Notes: generated by a model from the sequence alone, not told the origin. A DNA stretch of 64,000 bases from Edwardsiella hoshinae NBRC 105699 = ATCC 33379 (GCF_000474215.1 NZ_BAUC01000023.1:1-64000); one strand, 5' to 3'; positions 38,838-48,228 are shown, counted from the stretch's first letter. Program-made: numbers and translations.

Positions 38838-39132
38838 AAAACGGACGTTTTTTAACAAAATCGAACCAACGACACAGCATAAAGGCAACCAAAGCAGGGT
38901 ATTACCATTTACGACCGTCATGTATCAATTAACGCAAATTCAACCCGCCTGACCGAGCTGAAGCGTGTAAGCCTAGCCTAATCGTGGCAGCTTGCCGGCT
39001 AAACAGCCAATGTTCACGCATCAATGAGCCAGGTGCTCGCCGATCACGGCATCCCCGGCCAAGAAACGCCGCGCTCAAGCGCCCCATCCGCTTTTACGGC
39101 TTAGACAAGAAATCAGGTGAATTTTTTTTCGG

Positions 39133-39159
39133 CTACCATTATTCTAAGATTATTGGTAG
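39133..39159. promoter_or_regulatory. 27-base near-palindrome upstream of aroP
   Basis: The arms 39133-39145 (CTACCATTATTCT) and 39147-39159 (AGATTATTGGTAG) pair at 11 of 13 positions around a single central base. The T-run lies on the wrong side for termination, so an operator is more likely. It resembles no site I can name with confidence. Confidence 0.45.
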
Positions 39160-39189
39160 TCATCGTTAGCATTTAGATTACCAATCAAT

Positions 39190-39207
39190 GTAAACATAAA
39201 ATTACGA
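39190..39207. promoter_or_regulatory. Candidate TyrR box of aroP
   Basis: TGTAAACATAAAATTACG has the perfect left arm TGTAAA and 4 of 6 matches to TTTACA in the right arm at the correct 6-base spacing. It lies 71 bases upstream of the aroP start; TyrR control of aroP is established in E. coli. Confidence 0.5.
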
Positions 39208-39277
39208 AATTCGTAGCGATACTATGACAGCCTGGCACGGGCAGCGCACTGAACGAACCGGGAGAGGACAAGGACAT

Positions 39278-40657
39278 ATGAGTGAGCAACACGGCGAGCA
39301 GTTACAGCGCGGCCTGAAGAATCGCCACATCCAACTGATCGCCCTGGGCGGGGCCATCGGTACCGGATTATTTCTCGGCATCGCACAGACGATTAAGATG
39401 GCCGGACCGGCGGTACTGCTGGGTTACGCCATCGGCGGCTTTATTGCCTTTTTAATCATGCGCCAACTGGGCGAGATGGTGGTCGAAGAGCCGGTCGCCG
39501 GCTCTTTCAGTCACTTCGCTTATAAATATTGGGGTGACTTCGCCGGCTTCGCCTCCGGCTGGAACTACTGGGTACTGTATGTCCTGGTCGCCATGGCGGA
39601 ACTCACCGCCGTCGGTATCTATGTACAGTATTGGTTCCCCGAGATCCCTACCTGGGTCTCCGCTGCTGTTTTCTTCTTATTAATCAATGCAATAAATTTA
39701 GCCAACGTCAAAATTTATGGTGAATTGGAGTTCTGGTTCGCCATCATTAAAGTGGTCGCGATTATCGGGATGATCCTGTTCGGCGGCTGGCTGCTGCTCA
39801 GCGGCCAGGGAGGCCCCGAAGCCTCGGTTAGCAACCTGTGGGATCAGGGAGGATTCTTCCCCAACGGTATCATGGGGTTGGTGATGGCGATGGCGGTGAT
39901 CATGTTCTCGTTCGGCGGGTTGGAGTTGGTCGGGATCACCGCGGCGGAAGCCGATGATCCGCAACGCAGCATTCCGAAAGCGACCAATCAGGTCATCTAC
40001 CGGATTCTAATCTTCTACATCGGAGCGTTGGCTATTCTGCTCTCGCTCTACCCCTGGGGGAAGGTCGTGGAAGGCGGCAGCCCGTTCGTGATGATCTTCC
40101 ACGCCCTGGACAGTAACCTGGTGGCGACCGTTCTCAATATCGTGGTCTTGACCGCCGCCCTGTCGGTCTACAATAGCTGTGTCTATTGCAATAGCCGAAT
40201 GCTGTTCGGCCTGGCACAACAAGGCAACGGGCCGAAGGCTCTGCTCAAAGTCGATGGGCGTGGCGTGCCCGTGGTGGCGATTGGTCTATCGGCGGCGGCG
40301 ACACTGCTGTGCGTTCTGATCAACTACCTGATGCCCGGTAAAGCCTTTGAACTGCTGATGGCGCTGGTCGTCTCGGCGCTGGTGATCAACTGGGCGATGA
40401 TCAGCGTAGCGCACCTGCGCTTCCGCGCCCAGAAAGACCGCGAAGGTGTAGTGACGCGCTTCCGTGCCTTCTGGTACCCGGCAGGCAACTACCTGTGCTT
40501 GCTCTTTATGGCCGCGATTCTGGTCATCATGTTCTTCACGCCGGGGATCCAAATTTCGGTATTACTGATCCCACTGTGGCTACTGGTATTGGCCATCGGC
40601 TATGCCATCAAGAAGCAACGAGCCCGACAGCAGGGTAGCCTCTCCAGCCACGGCTAA
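39278..40657 (+). CDS. aroP: Aromatic amino acid permease AroP (APC family)
   Basis: Proton-coupled uptake of phenylalanine, tyrosine and tryptophan. Twelve membrane helices are expected; the family signature is clear in NRHIQLIALGGAIGTGLFLG, MRQLGEMVVEEPVAGSFSHFA and ELVGITAAEADDP, and ALSVYNSCVYCNSRMLFGLA is nearly identical to E. coli AroP. The ATG at 39278 gives MSEQHGEQLQRGLK and 459 aa (E. coli 457); the frame extends to 39224. It is divergent from pdhR and ends at a strong terminator shared with ampE. Confidence 0.95.
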   Translation: MSEQHGEQLQRGLKNRHIQLIALGGAIGTGLFLGIAQTIKMAGPAVLLGYAIGGFIAFLIMRQLGEMVVEEPVAGSFSHFAYKYWGDFAGFASGWNYWVLYVLVAMAELTAVGIYVQYWFPEIPTWVSAAVFFLLINAINLANVKIYGELEFWFAIIKVVAIIGMILFGGWLLLSGQGGPEASVSNLWDQGGFFPNGIMGLVMAMAVIMFSFGGLELVGITAAEADDPQRSIPKATNQVIYRILIFYIGALAILLSLYPWGKVVEGGSPFVMIFHALDSNLVATVLNIVVLTAALSVYNSCVYCNSRMLFGLAQQGNGPKALLKVDGRGVPVVAIGLSAAATLLCVLINYLMPGKAFELLMALVVSALVINWAMISVAHLRFRAQKDREGVVTRFRAFWYPAGNYLCLLFMAAILVIMFFTPGIQISVLLIPLWLLVLAIGYAIKKQRARQQGSLSSHG

Positions 40658-40680
40658 GCGGCGCGCCAATCCCTCCAAAA

Positions 40681-40714
40681 TAAAACCCCGGCCACCATGC
40701 CGGGGTTTTATTTT
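40681..40714. terminator. Bidirectional terminator between aroP and ampE
   Basis: TAAAACCCCGGC (40681-40692) pairs perfectly with GCCGGGGTTTTA (40699-40710) around CACCAT, with T-tracts available on both strands. Confidence 0.88.
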
Positions 40715-40733
40715 TATCACCGGTTCACCGCCG

Positions 40734-41588
40734 TTACAGCAACGCGCCGTAGATAGTCAACAGCGCCACTACGACGATCAATGCCACGGTGATACGCCGT
40801 GCCAGCATCACTGCCGCCAGCGGTGTCTTCAGCGCGTCGAGATGGGGATCGCGCGCCAACGAAAGCTGTGCCAGACCGGTCAGCACCTGGTAGGGGCTGC
40901 TACGTAAATCTCCCAGCGAAGCCAACCAAGCCGGCAACGCCCGCTCGCCGTGTCCCAACAACGCATAGGCGACACCGGCCACACGCACCGGAAGCCAATC
41001 AACCCAATGCAACAAGCGATCGATGCCCGACTGGGCGCGTGCCAGCGGATCTCCCTGGCGTATCAGCCAACTCTGGTAGGCGCGTAACAGTGCATAGCCC
41101 CCCAGCGCCACCGGCCCATAAGGGCCGGCCGACACAAAGTAAAACAGGGGAGCCAGATAGAAACGGTAGTTGATCCACACCAGTGCGCTCTGCAACTCGC
41201 GTAGCCGCACCTCAGGCCGTCCATCAGCGGACAGACCGGGGATCAACGCTAACTCGGCCGCCATCTGCGTCATGGCATTCTGCTCTCCGCGGCGCGCCGC
41301 CTTCATATAGACGCGGTAGTCTCGGCGGATCTCGCCGGCGCCGAAGCAGAACAGCCCGACGACAAGCCACAGCAGCAACGTCGGCAGACCGAAAAACAGC
41401 CCGTGCAAACTTCGTAACGCCAAGACGAGCAACAGCATCCACAGCAGCAATAACGCCAGACTTTTCGCCAACGACACCCCTTTACCCAAGGCGAACAACG
41501 GGGCGAAACGCTGATCGATCTGCCAGTGATTGCCCAACTTAAACAACCGCTCCCAGCCCAGGACCAGTAGTAGCGAGAATAACGTCAT
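40734..41588 (-). CDS. ampE: AmpE, beta-lactamase regulator membrane protein
   Basis: Inner-membrane protein encoded with AmpD; its exact function is unclear, although it is linked to beta-lactamase induction. The ATG at 41588 gives MTLFSLLLVLGWERLFKLG and 284 aa, the E. coli length. Membrane segments lie near 40-60, 65-80, 140-165 and at the C-terminus (ITVALIVVVALLTIYGALL). It is 22 bases after ampD. The frame extends upstream into ampD but is not conserved there. Confidence 0.94.
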   Translation of the reverse strand: MTLFSLLLVLGWERLFKLGNHWQIDQRFAPLFALGKGVSLAKSLALLLLWMLLLVLALRSLHGLFFGLPTLLLWLVVGLFCFGAGEIRRDYRVYMKAARRGEQNAMTQMAAELALIPGLSADGRPEVRLRELQSALVWINYRFYLAPLFYFVSAGPYGPVALGGYALLRAYQSWLIRQGDPLARAQSGIDRLLHWVDWLPVRVAGVAYALLGHGERALPAWLASLGDLRSSPYQVLTGLAQLSLARDPHLDALKTPLAAVMLARRITVALIVVVALLTIYGALL

Positions 41589-41610
41589 CTCCGGTAGCTC
41601 TCTTCGTATT

Positions 41611-42198
41611 TTATGGACGGTGGGATGGTGGCGTTGCCGCCTCGATAGCGGCGAGCGCCATCCGCAACTGGCGATGGAAAGTCTGCCAGCAGAAAGCCGC
41701 GCCAGGATCGCTCTTGCGCCCGGGCGCGATATCACTGTGACCGGTCACTCGCGCCGGCGATATCGGGTAATAATGCATGAGTGTCGCACTCACTTCGGCC
41801 AGTGCCTGATATTGCTGCGGGGTATAGGGCAAGCTATCCGTCCCCTCCAGTTCGATACCCACGGAAAAATCATTACAGCGCTCACGTCCCTGGTAACGTG
41901 ATACCCCCGCATGCCACGCACGCGCATCAAACGGTACGTATTGGACGATCTGCCCATCGCGCCGGATCAGACAATGTGCCGACACCCGCAACCCTTGTAG
42001 TTCGGCGAAGAAGGGATGATCCGCCGCCGCCAGCGTTCCGCTGAACAGGCGATCGATATAGGGGCCACCAAACTCGCCTGGCGGCAAGCTAATATTATGA
42101 ATTACGAGCAAAGAGGGTAACTCGCCCTGTGGGCGCATATCGCAATGAGGCGACACTACCCGCCTGACGCCACGTAGCCATCCGTTTTCCAGTCGCAT
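41611..42198 (-). CDS. ampD: 1,6-anhydro-N-acetylmuramyl-L-alanine amidase AmpD
   Basis: Cytoplasmic zinc amidase that removes the peptide from anhydro-muropeptides during cell-wall recycling; its loss derepresses ampC where present. Conserved motifs are LLVIHNISLPPGEFGGP (zinc His), SAHCLIRRDGQIVQYVPF and GHSDIAPGRKSDPG (zinc His and Asp). The ATG at 42198 (MRLENGWLRGVRR) aligns with E. coli; a GTG at 42210 adds four residues. Length is about 195 aa against 183. In E. coli nadC lies on the far side of ampD; here ppdD comes directly. Confidence 0.95.
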   Translation of the reverse strand: MRLENGWLRGVRRVVSPHCDMRPQGELPSLLVIHNISLPPGEFGGPYIDRLFSGTLAAADHPFFAELQGLRVSAHCLIRRDGQIVQYVPFDARAWHAGVSRYQGRERCNDFSVGIELEGTDSLPYTPQQYQALAEVSATLMHYYPISPARVTGHSDIAPGRKSDPGAAFCWQTFHRQLRMALAAIEAATPPSHRP

Positions 42199-42447
42199 CG
42201 CCAAACTCACTTGTCACAGAGGGAAATACCCTACAGGGTAGCATGATTCCCGCCCCCCACCGCAATCCTCCCCAGCCTCTGCCGGCCAAAAGCCGCCGCT
42301 CCCTTTGCGCACGCTTACGCAGATAGCATGAGCTCATTGTCGCCACACGCGCTTTATCTGCGGCGGGATACATAAGGCAAGACATCTTCGTTGGCCGATA
42401 TCCGCATCGCTGGGCACACTACCCGCAATCACCCCGTGGAGGCCCCC

Positions 42448-42897
42448 ATGTCATCACAGCACGGCTTTACCCTACTCGAACTGATGGTGGTGATCGCCAT
42501 CATTGCCATTCTTGGTGCCATCGCCGTTCCCGCCTACCAGCGTTACCTGCAAAAGGCCGCCATGACTGACGTGTTACAGGCGCTGGCTCCCTATAAGACG
42601 GAGGTCGAGCTATGCGCCCTAGAACAAGGCGCTCTCGCGGGATGCAGTGCGGCGCAACTGGGACTGGCGACGTTACCTCCCTCCAGCTATATCGCCAACC
42701 TCGATGTCGCACAGGGAGTCATCAGCCTCAGTGGTCAACAAACCCTGGCCGGGTTACAGGTGACGCTAACACCGGAGCTGGATCGCGATGCCGGTACCCT
42801 ACGCTGGCACCAGCGCTGTCAGAGCGATAATGCAGCGCCCGCCTTACTGGAGTCGTGCCGCAGCATCCTGCACGATGACGGCGTCAGCCCGCTATGA
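42448..42897 (+). CDS. ppdD: Type IV prepilin PpdD
   Basis: Major type IV pilin subunit. The short leader MSSQHG is followed by the N-methylated core FTLLELMVVIAIIAILGAIA; cleavage by prepilin peptidase is predicted after Gly6, leaving Phe1 and Glu5 of the mature protein. Length is 149 aa against 146, and cysteines near residues 72, 79, 136 and 149 could form disulfides. The ATG at 42448 has GGAGG 9 bases upstream; the frame back to 42391 is not needed. It overlaps hofB by 4 bases and starts the pilus operon. Confidence 0.94.
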   Translation: MSSQHGFTLLELMVVIAIIAILGAIAVPAYQRYLQKAAMTDVLQALAPYKTEVELCALEQGALAGCSAAQLGLATLPPSSYIANLDVAQGVISLSGQQTLAGLQVTLTPELDRDAGTLRWHQRCQSDNAAPALLESCRSILHDDGVSPL

Positions 42898-44213
42898 GCG
42901 ACTTAGCACAGCTATGCCAACACTATCACTGCCGCCTCCTCCACCAGGACGCTCACAGCATCATCATCGGTGGTTCGGGCGAGGCACCTGAAGCGCTCTG
43001 CGCCGCGATCCGTTTCGCGACCGGTATCGACCCAGTCTGGCGTGCGCTCAGCCCACAGCAGGCGGAGAGCGCGCCACGGATGGACGAGCAGGCCACGGCC
43101 CCGCAATTGGAACAGTTGTTGGCACATGCGCTCGCGCGCCGCGCCTCAGACATTCACCTGGAACCACTCGCCCAGCAAGGGCGTGTACGTCTGCGCATCG
43201 ATGGTGTGCTGCATCCGGTAGCGCATTATCCCACCAGCCAATTCGCACGCTTAGTCATTCGCTTGAAAGTCCTCGCTGGACTGGACATCGCCCAACGGCG
43301 TCTGCCGCAGGATGGGCAGCTACGCCTCACTCTGGCGCAGCGCGAGATCAGTTTTCGCCTCTCCACCCTGCCAACCCTGCATGGCGAAAAGGCTGTGCTG
43401 CGCCAGGTGGATAACTGGCAAGCGCCACGTACCCTGGCGCAATTGGGCCTCACCGTGGAACAACGGCGGCTGTTGGAGCAGGCGCTAACGCGCCCTCAGG
43501 GGCTGATCCTGGTTACCGGGCCAACGGGCAGCGGCAAGACAGCCACCTTGTATGGCGGACTACGTTGGTTAGATGCGCTGGCGCTAAACATCTGTAGTGT
43601 GGAAGATCCCATTGAGACACCGCTGGATAATATCAACCAGACCGCCATCGCCCCCGCCGCCGGCCTCCAGTTCGCGACGGTGCTGCGCGCCCTGTTACGT
43701 CAAGATCCCGACGTGATCATGATCGGCGAGATCCGTGACGAAGCCACGGCCCACATCGCAATCGATGCGGCGCAGACCGGTCATCTGGTTCTCTCTACCC
43801 TGCATACTAATAGTGCGGCGGAAACCGTGACGCGCCTGCTTCAGCTCGGCATCGCCCCCTACCTCTTGGCCGATAGTCTGTCGCTGGTTATCGCCCAGCG
43901 TCTGGTGCGCCGTCTATGCCGCCATTGCCGGCGCCAAACGCCGCAATCCGCCCCGCTACGCTGGCAGCCGGGCGATTGTCCACGCTGTAATGGCGGTTAC
44001 CGGGGACGACGGGCCCTGTTCGAGCTGTTGCCGCTGACGCCCGCGTTACGCCATGCTATCCGTAACGGTGCCAGCAGTACCCGCCTCCAACAGTTGGCCG
44101 AAGAGCATGGCATGCAGCCACTACGCGCGACAGCGCAACACCTGGCGCAGCAGGGGGTCACCGCCTGGAGCGAGGTGATGCGAGTCCTCGGTCCCTCCGG
44201 ATCACTAACATGA
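42894..44213 (+). CDS. hofB: Type IV pilus assembly ATPase HofB (GspE/PilB family)
   Basis: Secretion ATPase that powers pilin polymerisation. An N-terminal region precedes the ATPase core with Walker A GPTGSGKTATLYGG, the Asp box DVIMIGEIRDEATAHIAI, the His box LVLSTLHTNSA and Walker B-like SVEDPIE. A tetracysteine zinc motif (CRHCRR then CPRCNGGYRGR) precedes the C-terminus. Length is 439 aa against 461 in E. coli; the difference is in the N-terminal domain. The start (ATGAGC) overlaps the ppdD stop, and the stop overlaps hofC, so all three genes are coupled. Confidence 0.93.
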   Translation: MSDLAQLCQHYHCRLLHQDAHSIIIGGSGEAPEALCAAIRFATGIDPVWRALSPQQAESAPRMDEQATAPQLEQLLAHALARRASDIHLEPLAQQGRVRLRIDGVLHPVAHYPTSQFARLVIRLKVLAGLDIAQRRLPQDGQLRLTLAQREISFRLSTLPTLHGEKAVLRQVDNWQAPRTLAQLGLTVEQRRLLEQALTRPQGLILVTGPTGSGKTATLYGGLRWLDALALNICSVEDPIETPLDNINQTAIAPAAGLQFATVLRALLRQDPDVIMIGEIRDEATAHIAIDAAQTGHLVLSTLHTNSAAETVTRLLQLGIAPYLLADSLSLVIAQRLVRRLCRHCRRQTPQSAPLRWQPGDCPRCNGGYRGRRALFELLPLTPALRHAIRNGASSTRLQQLAEEHGMQPLRATAQHLAQQGVTAWSEVMRVLGPSGSLT

Positions 44214-45409
44214 AGCCCCGCCTATTTCACTATCGCATACTGGCACGCGACGGAGTCTACCGACAAGGGACGGTGCTCGGCCTCAACCGGCGCCAACTGT
44301 GGCACCAGTTCCAACAGAGCGGAGCCATACCGCTCGCCATCAACGCTGCCTGGCCCCCACGGCGCTACCACTGGCAAGCGGATGCCTGTTGTGATTTCAT
44401 CACTCAGCTGGCCGATCTCCTGGATACCGGCCTAGCGCTGGCGGCGGTGCTGGCGTTGATGGCCGACAGCCATCCTTATCCAGAATGGCAGGCTCTCATC
44501 CACCAGTTGCACCAGGCGATCACCGAAGGCTTATCATTCTCCCAGGCCTTACGTGCGCACCACCACGTCTTTCCAGCGCTGTATGGCCGCTCTCTGGCGG
44601 CGGCGGAGCAGAGCGGAGAGTTGGCCGCCGTCTGCCGCCAATTGGCCCAGCATCAACGCCAGGCCCTCGCCCTACGCCAGCGCCTGTTACGCGCCCTGCG
44701 CTATCCGCTATTTCTGCTGACTGTCGCGCTGCTGATCACTCTCGCGATGCTTGTCACCCTATTGCCGCAATTCGCACAGCTCTATGCCTCACTGAACGCC
44801 CCGTTGCCCTGGCTGACTCAGCGTCTATTAGCGCTGGGCGCGGGGCTACAATCGCACTGGCTGGGACTACTTGGCAGCGCCGGCGCACTAGCACTACTGA
44901 GCGCCGGGATGGCACGCCACTACGCCGCAACCCTGCGCCGCCTGCTGCAACGTCTGGCCTTACGCCTGCCAGGCTATGGCCCGCTGTTGCGCGACACAAC
45001 GCTGGCCCAACTGTTTCACACCTTGGCGTTGCTGCTGCACGCGGGCATCGCCCTGCCACAGGCATTGACCGCCTGCCGCCACGCCCTGCGCCTGGAAGTT
45101 TATCGCCGCGCCCTGCATCACGCGGTATTACATCTGCGTCAGGGCGAGTTGCTGTCGGCGACCCTGGCGGAGCGACGACTGTTTCCCGCGCAATGCCATC
45201 AGTTGATCCGCCAGGGCGAGGCCTCGGGCCGCCTCGCCCTGCTTTGCACACACCTGGGCGAGTATTATCGACAACAAGCGCAGCGCCGTGGCGAGACACT
45301 GACGACCTTAGTCGAACCGGCGATGCTACTACTCTGCGCCGCGCTGATCGCCTTGTTGGTACTGGCGCTATACCTGCCGATCCTGCACTTAGGGGATGTG
45401 ATGCAATGA
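44210..45409 (+). CDS. hofC: Type IV pilus inner-membrane platform protein HofC (GspF/PilC family)
   Basis: Platform protein that anchors the assembly ATPase. It has the two GspF domains typical of the family, each with a helical bundle (for example LADLLDTGLALAAVLALMAD and ALLLHAGIALPQALTACR), and three membrane helices: near 165-190 (LFLLTVALLITLAMLVTLLP), near 215-235, and at the C-terminus (LLLCAALIALLVLALYLPIL). Length is 399 aa (E. coli 400). It begins 4 bases inside hofB. The inverted repeat that follows starts in its stop codon. Secretin and minor pilin genes are not nearby. Confidence 0.92.
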   Translation: MKPRLFHYRILARDGVYRQGTVLGLNRRQLWHQFQQSGAIPLAINAAWPPRRYHWQADACCDFITQLADLLDTGLALAAVLALMADSHPYPEWQALIHQLHQAITEGLSFSQALRAHHHVFPALYGRSLAAAEQSGELAAVCRQLAQHQRQALALRQRLLRALRYPLFLLTVALLITLAMLVTLLPQFAQLYASLNAPLPWLTQRLLALGAGLQSHWLGLLGSAGALALLSAGMARHYAATLRRLLQRLALRLPGYGPLLRDTTLAQLFHTLALLLHAGIALPQALTACRHALRLEVYRRALHHAVLHLRQGELLSATLAERRLFPAQCHQLIRQGEASGRLALLCTHLGEYYRQQAQRRGETLTTLVEPAMLLLCAALIALLVLALYLPILHLGDVMQ

Positions 45410-45430
45410 CGCCGGCTATCGCCGGCGTCA
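45407..45430. terminator. Hairpin at the end of hofC, facing guaC
   Basis: TGACGCCGGC (45407-45416) pairs with GCCGGCGTCA (45421-45430), a perfect 10-base stem with a TATC loop. No T-run follows on either strand, so its strength as a terminator is uncertain. Confidence 0.45.
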
Positions 45431-45461
45431 TGATGGATGTGATTGCGGGAAATAAGGGGGA

Positions 45462-46508
45462 TCACTCCGCCTGACCGAATACTCGATTCTCCTGCTCGGC
45501 GACGCGGATAAACGTGGTGCGCTTGGTCAACTCTTTCAGCCGCGAGGCTCCGACATAAGTACAGGCCGAACGCAAGCCCCCCAAAATATCACGCACGGTA
45601 TTTTCCACCGGGCCGCGTAACGGCAGGCTAACGGTCTTACCTTCAGCCGCGCGATAGTCGGCTACCCCACCGACATGGCGGTTCATCGCCGAAGCGGAGC
45701 TCATGCCGTAGAACATCATCATCTTGCGGCCTTGCTCTTCAACAATACGTCCTTCGCACTCTTCATGGGCCGCCAACATGCCGCCCAGCATGACGAAATC
45801 AGCACCGCCACCAAACGCCTTAGCAACGTCGCCCGGCACCGTGCAGCCACCATCGGAAACAATCTGGCCCCCCAGGCCGTGTGCCGCATCGGCGCATTCG
45901 ATCACCGCAGACAGTTGAGGATACCCGACACCGGTCTTCACCCGCGTGGTGCACACGGAGCCAGGGCCAATTCCGACCTTGACGATATCGGCACCGGAGA
46001 GGATCAGCTCCTCGACCATCTCCCCCGTCACTACGTTACCGGCGCAGATCACCTTATCGGGACAAGCCTCGCGTGCCTGACGCAGGAAATCGACGAAGTG
46101 TTCGGAGTAGCCATTGGCCACATCGATGCAGATAAATTTCAATGCCGGAGAGAGCGCCAGGATCTGACGTAGCTTAACAAAGTCCGCCTGCGACGTACCG
46201 GTAGAGACCATAACGTGACGCAACGTCTCTTCGCCGGCGCTGGCAACAAATGCCTGCCACTGTTCAACACTATAGTGTTTATGGACGGCGGTGAGCACAT
46301 CGAAAGCCGCCAACGCCTGCGCCATGCGGAAAGTACCGACAGTATCCATATTCGCAGCGATCAACGGTACACCAGACCACTGCCAGCCACTGTGCTTAAA
46401 GCGATACTCACGAGCTAACTCGACATCCGAACGACTTTTCAACGTAGAACGCTTCGGGCGGATCAGGACATCTTTAAAACCCAGCTTCAGATCTTCTTCA
46501 ATACGCAT
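45462..46508 (-). CDS. guaC: GMP reductase
   Basis: NADPH-dependent conversion of GMP to IMP in purine interconversion. The IMPDH/GMPR barrel is complete: [17 protein letters not shown] at the start, the catalytic cysteine in [20 protein letters not shown], and [29 protein letters not shown] (two motifs). It is 348 aa against 347 in E. coli. It is convergent with the pilus operon and divergent from coaE, with a 321-base gap upstream holding a PurR-like site. Confidence 0.97.
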   Translation of the reverse strand: MRIEEDLKLGFKDVLIRPKRSTLKSRSDVELAREYRFKHSGWQWSGVPLIAANMDTVGTFRMAQALAAFDVLTAVHKHYSVEQWQAFVASAGEETLRHVMVSTGTSQADFVKLRQILALSPALKFICIDVANGYSEHFVDFLRQAREACPDKVICAGNVVTGEMVEELILSGADIVKVGIGPGSVCTTRVKTGVGYPQLSAVIECADAAHGLGGQIVSDGGCTVPGDVAKAFGGGADFVMLGGMLAAHEECEGRIVEEQGRKMMMFYGMSSASAMNRHVGGVADYRAAEGKTVSLPLRGPVENTVRDILGGLRSACTYVGASRLKELTKRTTFIRVAEQENRVFGQAE

Positions 46509-46829
46509 GAGGGACTTCCCTGGTTAATGGCGACAATGTAAGCCGTGCCCGCACCTCGTGGAACACGTCCTAGGGAAAATGTGATCATACAAACGATTGC
46601 TTCGCCGTATGACGCCAGTTCCAGTGACGCTATCATACGCAGGAATAACCTGGCGACAAGTCTGCTTTTTCAACAAAATTTCAGGTAAACTCGTCTAAAT
46701 TTATCCGCGGCGGCACCGCCGTACGCGTATCTGCGGCTTGCACTTGCCGTCTAGACCATTATGATCCGCAGGTCAGCCGATTTTTTTGCGATGCCTTCAT
46801 GCCATCGCCTACTCTCGCAGGATCTCCTC
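46509..46829. promoter_or_regulatory. Divergent promoter region between guaC and coaE
   Basis: 321 bases without a gene. ATACAAACGATTGCTT at 46587-46602 fits the PurR consensus at most positions but lacks the left ACG. TGTGA at 46580-46584 is a CRP half site. An inverted repeat CGTATGA...TCATACG spans about 46605-46640. The frame running into coaE from 46761 is not conserved. Confidence 0.45.
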
Positions 46830-47459
46830 ATGGCGTATACAGTTGCTCTCACCGGCGGTATCGGTAGTGGCAAGTCGACCGTCGCCGACGCCTTCGCTCG
46901 CCTCGGCGTGCCGTTGGTCGATGCCGATGTCATCGCCCGCCAACTGGTCGCCCCAGGCAGCCCGGCGCTGGCACAGATCGTCGCCCATTTTGGCCCGGCA
47001 CTCTTGCAAGCCGATGGTCATCTGGATCGAGCGGCGCTACGACGCATCGTCTTCGCCCATCCCGCCGAGAAGGCTTGGCTCGATGCTCTGCTGCATCCGC
47101 AGATCCAGGCAGAGACACGGCGTCAACTGACCCACATCACCGCCCCCTATGCATTGTGGGTGGTGCCGCTACTGGTGGAGAATCGACTCACGGCGCAGGC
47201 CGATCGCATTCTGGTGGTCGATCTCCCTGTCGAGCAGCAACTGACTCGCACCCAAGCGCGCGACGGTGTCAGTGCCGAACACGCGCAACGTATTTTGGCC
47301 GCCCAGGCCTCGCGGCAACAGCGGCTCGCCTGGGCCGATGATATTATTGATAACAGCGGGTCAGCCGAGGCGCTTATCCCGCAGGTCGCCGCGTTGCATC
47401 GCCACTATCTGGCGCTGGCACTGGCGGCCTCATCCCCGACAGGACCCAAGCATGAGTGA
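46830..47459 (+). CDS. coaE: Dephospho-CoA kinase
   Basis: Last step of coenzyme A synthesis, phosphorylating the 3'-hydroxyl of dephospho-CoA. The P-loop [14 protein letters not shown] is right at the N-terminus, followed by [12 protein letters not shown] and the lid region with [13 protein letters not shown] and DIIDNSGS. The ATG at 46830 gives 209 aa (E. coli 206). Its last 8 bases overlap zapD, so the two are translationally coupled. Confidence 0.96.
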   Translation: MAYTVALTGGIGSGKSTVADAFARLGVPLVDADVIARQLVAPGSPALAQIVAHFGPALLQADGHLDRAALRRIVFAHPAEKAWLDALLHPQIQAETRRQLTHITAPYALWVVPLLVENRLTAQADRILVVDLPVEQQLTRTQARDGVSAEHAQRILAAQASRQQRLAWADDIIDNSGSAEALIPQVAALHRHYLALALAASSPTGPKHE

Positions 47460-48204
47460 CGTCACTCCGACCATACTGTTCGAACACCCGCTCAACGAGA
47501 AGATGCGTACCTGGTTACGCCTGGAGTTTCTGTTGCAGCAGCTGTTACCCAATCGTCCGCAAGGCGAAGCCGCTGCGGCATTGACCTTCTTCCGTACCCT
47601 GTCCGATCTGCTCGACGTGCTCGAACGCGGCGAAGTGCGTACCGATCTGCTCAAAGAGATGGAGCGCCAGCAGCGTAAGTTGATGCAGTGGTTTAATGTT
47701 CCGGGGGTCGATCAGGCGATGATCCATACCTTAAGCCAGCGTCTAAAACAGCAGGCGGCGACCTTGATGGCCGCACCGCGCATCGGCCAGGCGCTACGAG
47801 AAGATCGGCTGATCGCCCTAGTGCGCCAACGTCTGGGTATTCCGGGCGGCTGTTGTAGCTTCGACCTGCCGACGCTCTATCTGTGGCTGAAGCAAAGCCA
47901 AGCGGTGCGTGATGCCCAGATCGATCACTGGCTGACCTCGCTGGCACCGTTGAACGACAGCCTCAGCCTGGTACTGGATCTGCTGCGTAAGGCGGCAGCC
48001 TTCAAGCCGATGACCAGCCTACACGGCTTCTACCAAGACAATGCCGAGGGCGCGGATTTGCTGCGCATTCAGTTGCCTCTGGATCTCCAGGTTTACCCTC
48101 AGGTCTCCGGCCATAAGACCCGCTTCGCTATCCGCTTCCTTCCTTTGGACAGCGAGCAGGGGGTGGTGCCGGATCGCCTATCATTTAATCTGGCCTGCTG
48201 CTAA
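47452..48204 (+). CDS. zapD: Cell division protein ZapD (FtsZ bundling factor)
   Basis: Cross-links FtsZ filaments at the division ring. The 250-aa protein (E. coli 247) starts [21 protein letters not shown], with the conserved [10 protein letters not shown] and the C-terminal beta-rich region ending [11 protein letters not shown]. The ATG at 47452 lies inside the coaE 3' end. It shares the FtsZ pathway with the ftsA-ftsZ genes about 6 kb away in the same window. Confidence 0.95.
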   Translation: MSDVTPTILFEHPLNEKMRTWLRLEFLLQQLLPNRPQGEAAAALTFFRTLSDLLDVLERGEVRTDLLKEMERQQRKLMQWFNVPGVDQAMIHTLSQRLKQQAATLMAAPRIGQALREDRLIALVRQRLGIPGGCCSFDLPTLYLWLKQSQAVRDAQIDHWLTSLAPLNDSLSLVLDLLRKAAAFKPMTSLHGFYQDNAEGADLLRIQLPLDLQVYPQVSGHKTRFAIRFLPLDSEQGVVPDRLSFNLACC

Positions 48205-48228
48205 GCGGCGAGCTTCATGGAGTCATCA

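Larger units (their letters stand above)
38700..39277. promoter_or_regulatory. Divergent control region between pdhR and aroP
   Basis: 578 bases without a gene, AT-rich. It contains the PdhR operator (38753-38771), an FNR-like box (38824-38837), a 27-base near-palindrome (39133-39159), a TyrR-like box (39190-39207), a TACGAAATTCGTA palindrome (39204-39216) and several scattered TACCA/TGGTA half sites. The aroP ribosome-binding region GGAGAGGACAAGGAC is at 39261-39275. Confidence 0.7.

Noticed and set aside
38838-38858. AAAACGGACGTTTT followed by T as a terminator
   Set aside because: The loop would be only two bases and there is no transcript to end there.
44485-45474. A 329-codon plus-strand frame within hofC
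   Set aside because: Out-of-frame shadow of hofC, rich in Ala/Arg/Pro/Thr, with no homology; hofC is clear.
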